Translations under genes and position numbers: made by a program
Shown: piece by piece, positions 63,987 to 64,000 of the stretch
Position numbering within the stretch: position 1 is the stretch's first letter
Layout of the letters: the number at the start of each line of letters is the position of its first letter
Origin: Odontesthes bonariensis
Lineage: Eukaryota; Chordata; Actinopteri; Atheriniformes; Atherinopsidae
Assembly (NCBI RefSeq): GCF_027942865.1
Contig: NC_134514.1
Coordinates: 16,725,965-16,789,964 of the forward strand
Direction: 5' to 3'
DNA length: 64,000 nucleotides
Notes under the pieces: model-generated
The model's database searches: none
Told to the model about the DNA's origin: nothing
The model's input: only the letters and a program-made list of their open reading frames with translations

Positions 63987-64000
63987 CTAAAGGAAACAAC

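Overview
The window looks like nuclear DNA of a bony fish (teleost). It has vertebrate genes with GT-AG introns, AT-rich noncoding DNA, microsatellites, and a crowded set of short, old transposable elements of fish type: hAT-like, TTAA-target and Harbinger-like DNA elements, 5'-truncated LINEs, tRNA-derived SINEs and a solo LTR. I see nothing bacterial or viral, and no tRNA, rRNA or CRISPR genes. The species cannot be told from sequence alone.

Three genes can be supported. (1) A complete calmodulin gene on the + strand, coding 15883-21762 in six exons. It encodes a 149-residue protein that matches the invariant vertebrate calmodulin as I know it. (2) A complete prostanoid receptor gene on the + strand, best matched to the prostacyclin (IP) receptor ptgir, coding 34720-59211. 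Its two coding exons are separated by an intron of about 23.4 kb, and it has a probable noncoding 5' exon. (3) The last three exons of a 4F2hc/CD98 heavy-chain gene (slc3a2-like) on the - strand at 63210-63986, cut by the window edge. CALM3 and PTGIR are also neighbours in mammals, so this is probably a conserved linkage and the calmodulin gene is best called calm3.

Layout: 1-7200 is a transposon patchwork (LTR-like repeats, a hAT-like palindromic element, a LINE fragment, a solo LTR, an L2-like LINE end). 7200-15600 is intergenic with nothing recognised. 15600-23560 is calm3 with its long 3' UTR. 23560-34100 is intergenic. 34100-62000 is ptgir, whose giant intron holds a LINE fragment, a 920-bp near-perfect palindromic element, a scrambled inverted-repeat element carrying a MADF-domain reading frame, and a reversed SINE. 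62000-63085 is a short intergenic gap, and 63085-64000 is the 3' end of slc3a2, convergent with ptgir.

Functionally the genes are independent: a calcium sensor, a Gs-type lipid-mediator receptor and an amino-acid transporter heavy chain. The less ordinary material is three long inverted repeats (arms of roughly 150-455 bp). Two of them lie inside the ptgir intron, so they would be transcribed as long hairpins. I did not find convincing evidence of a new multi-gene system.
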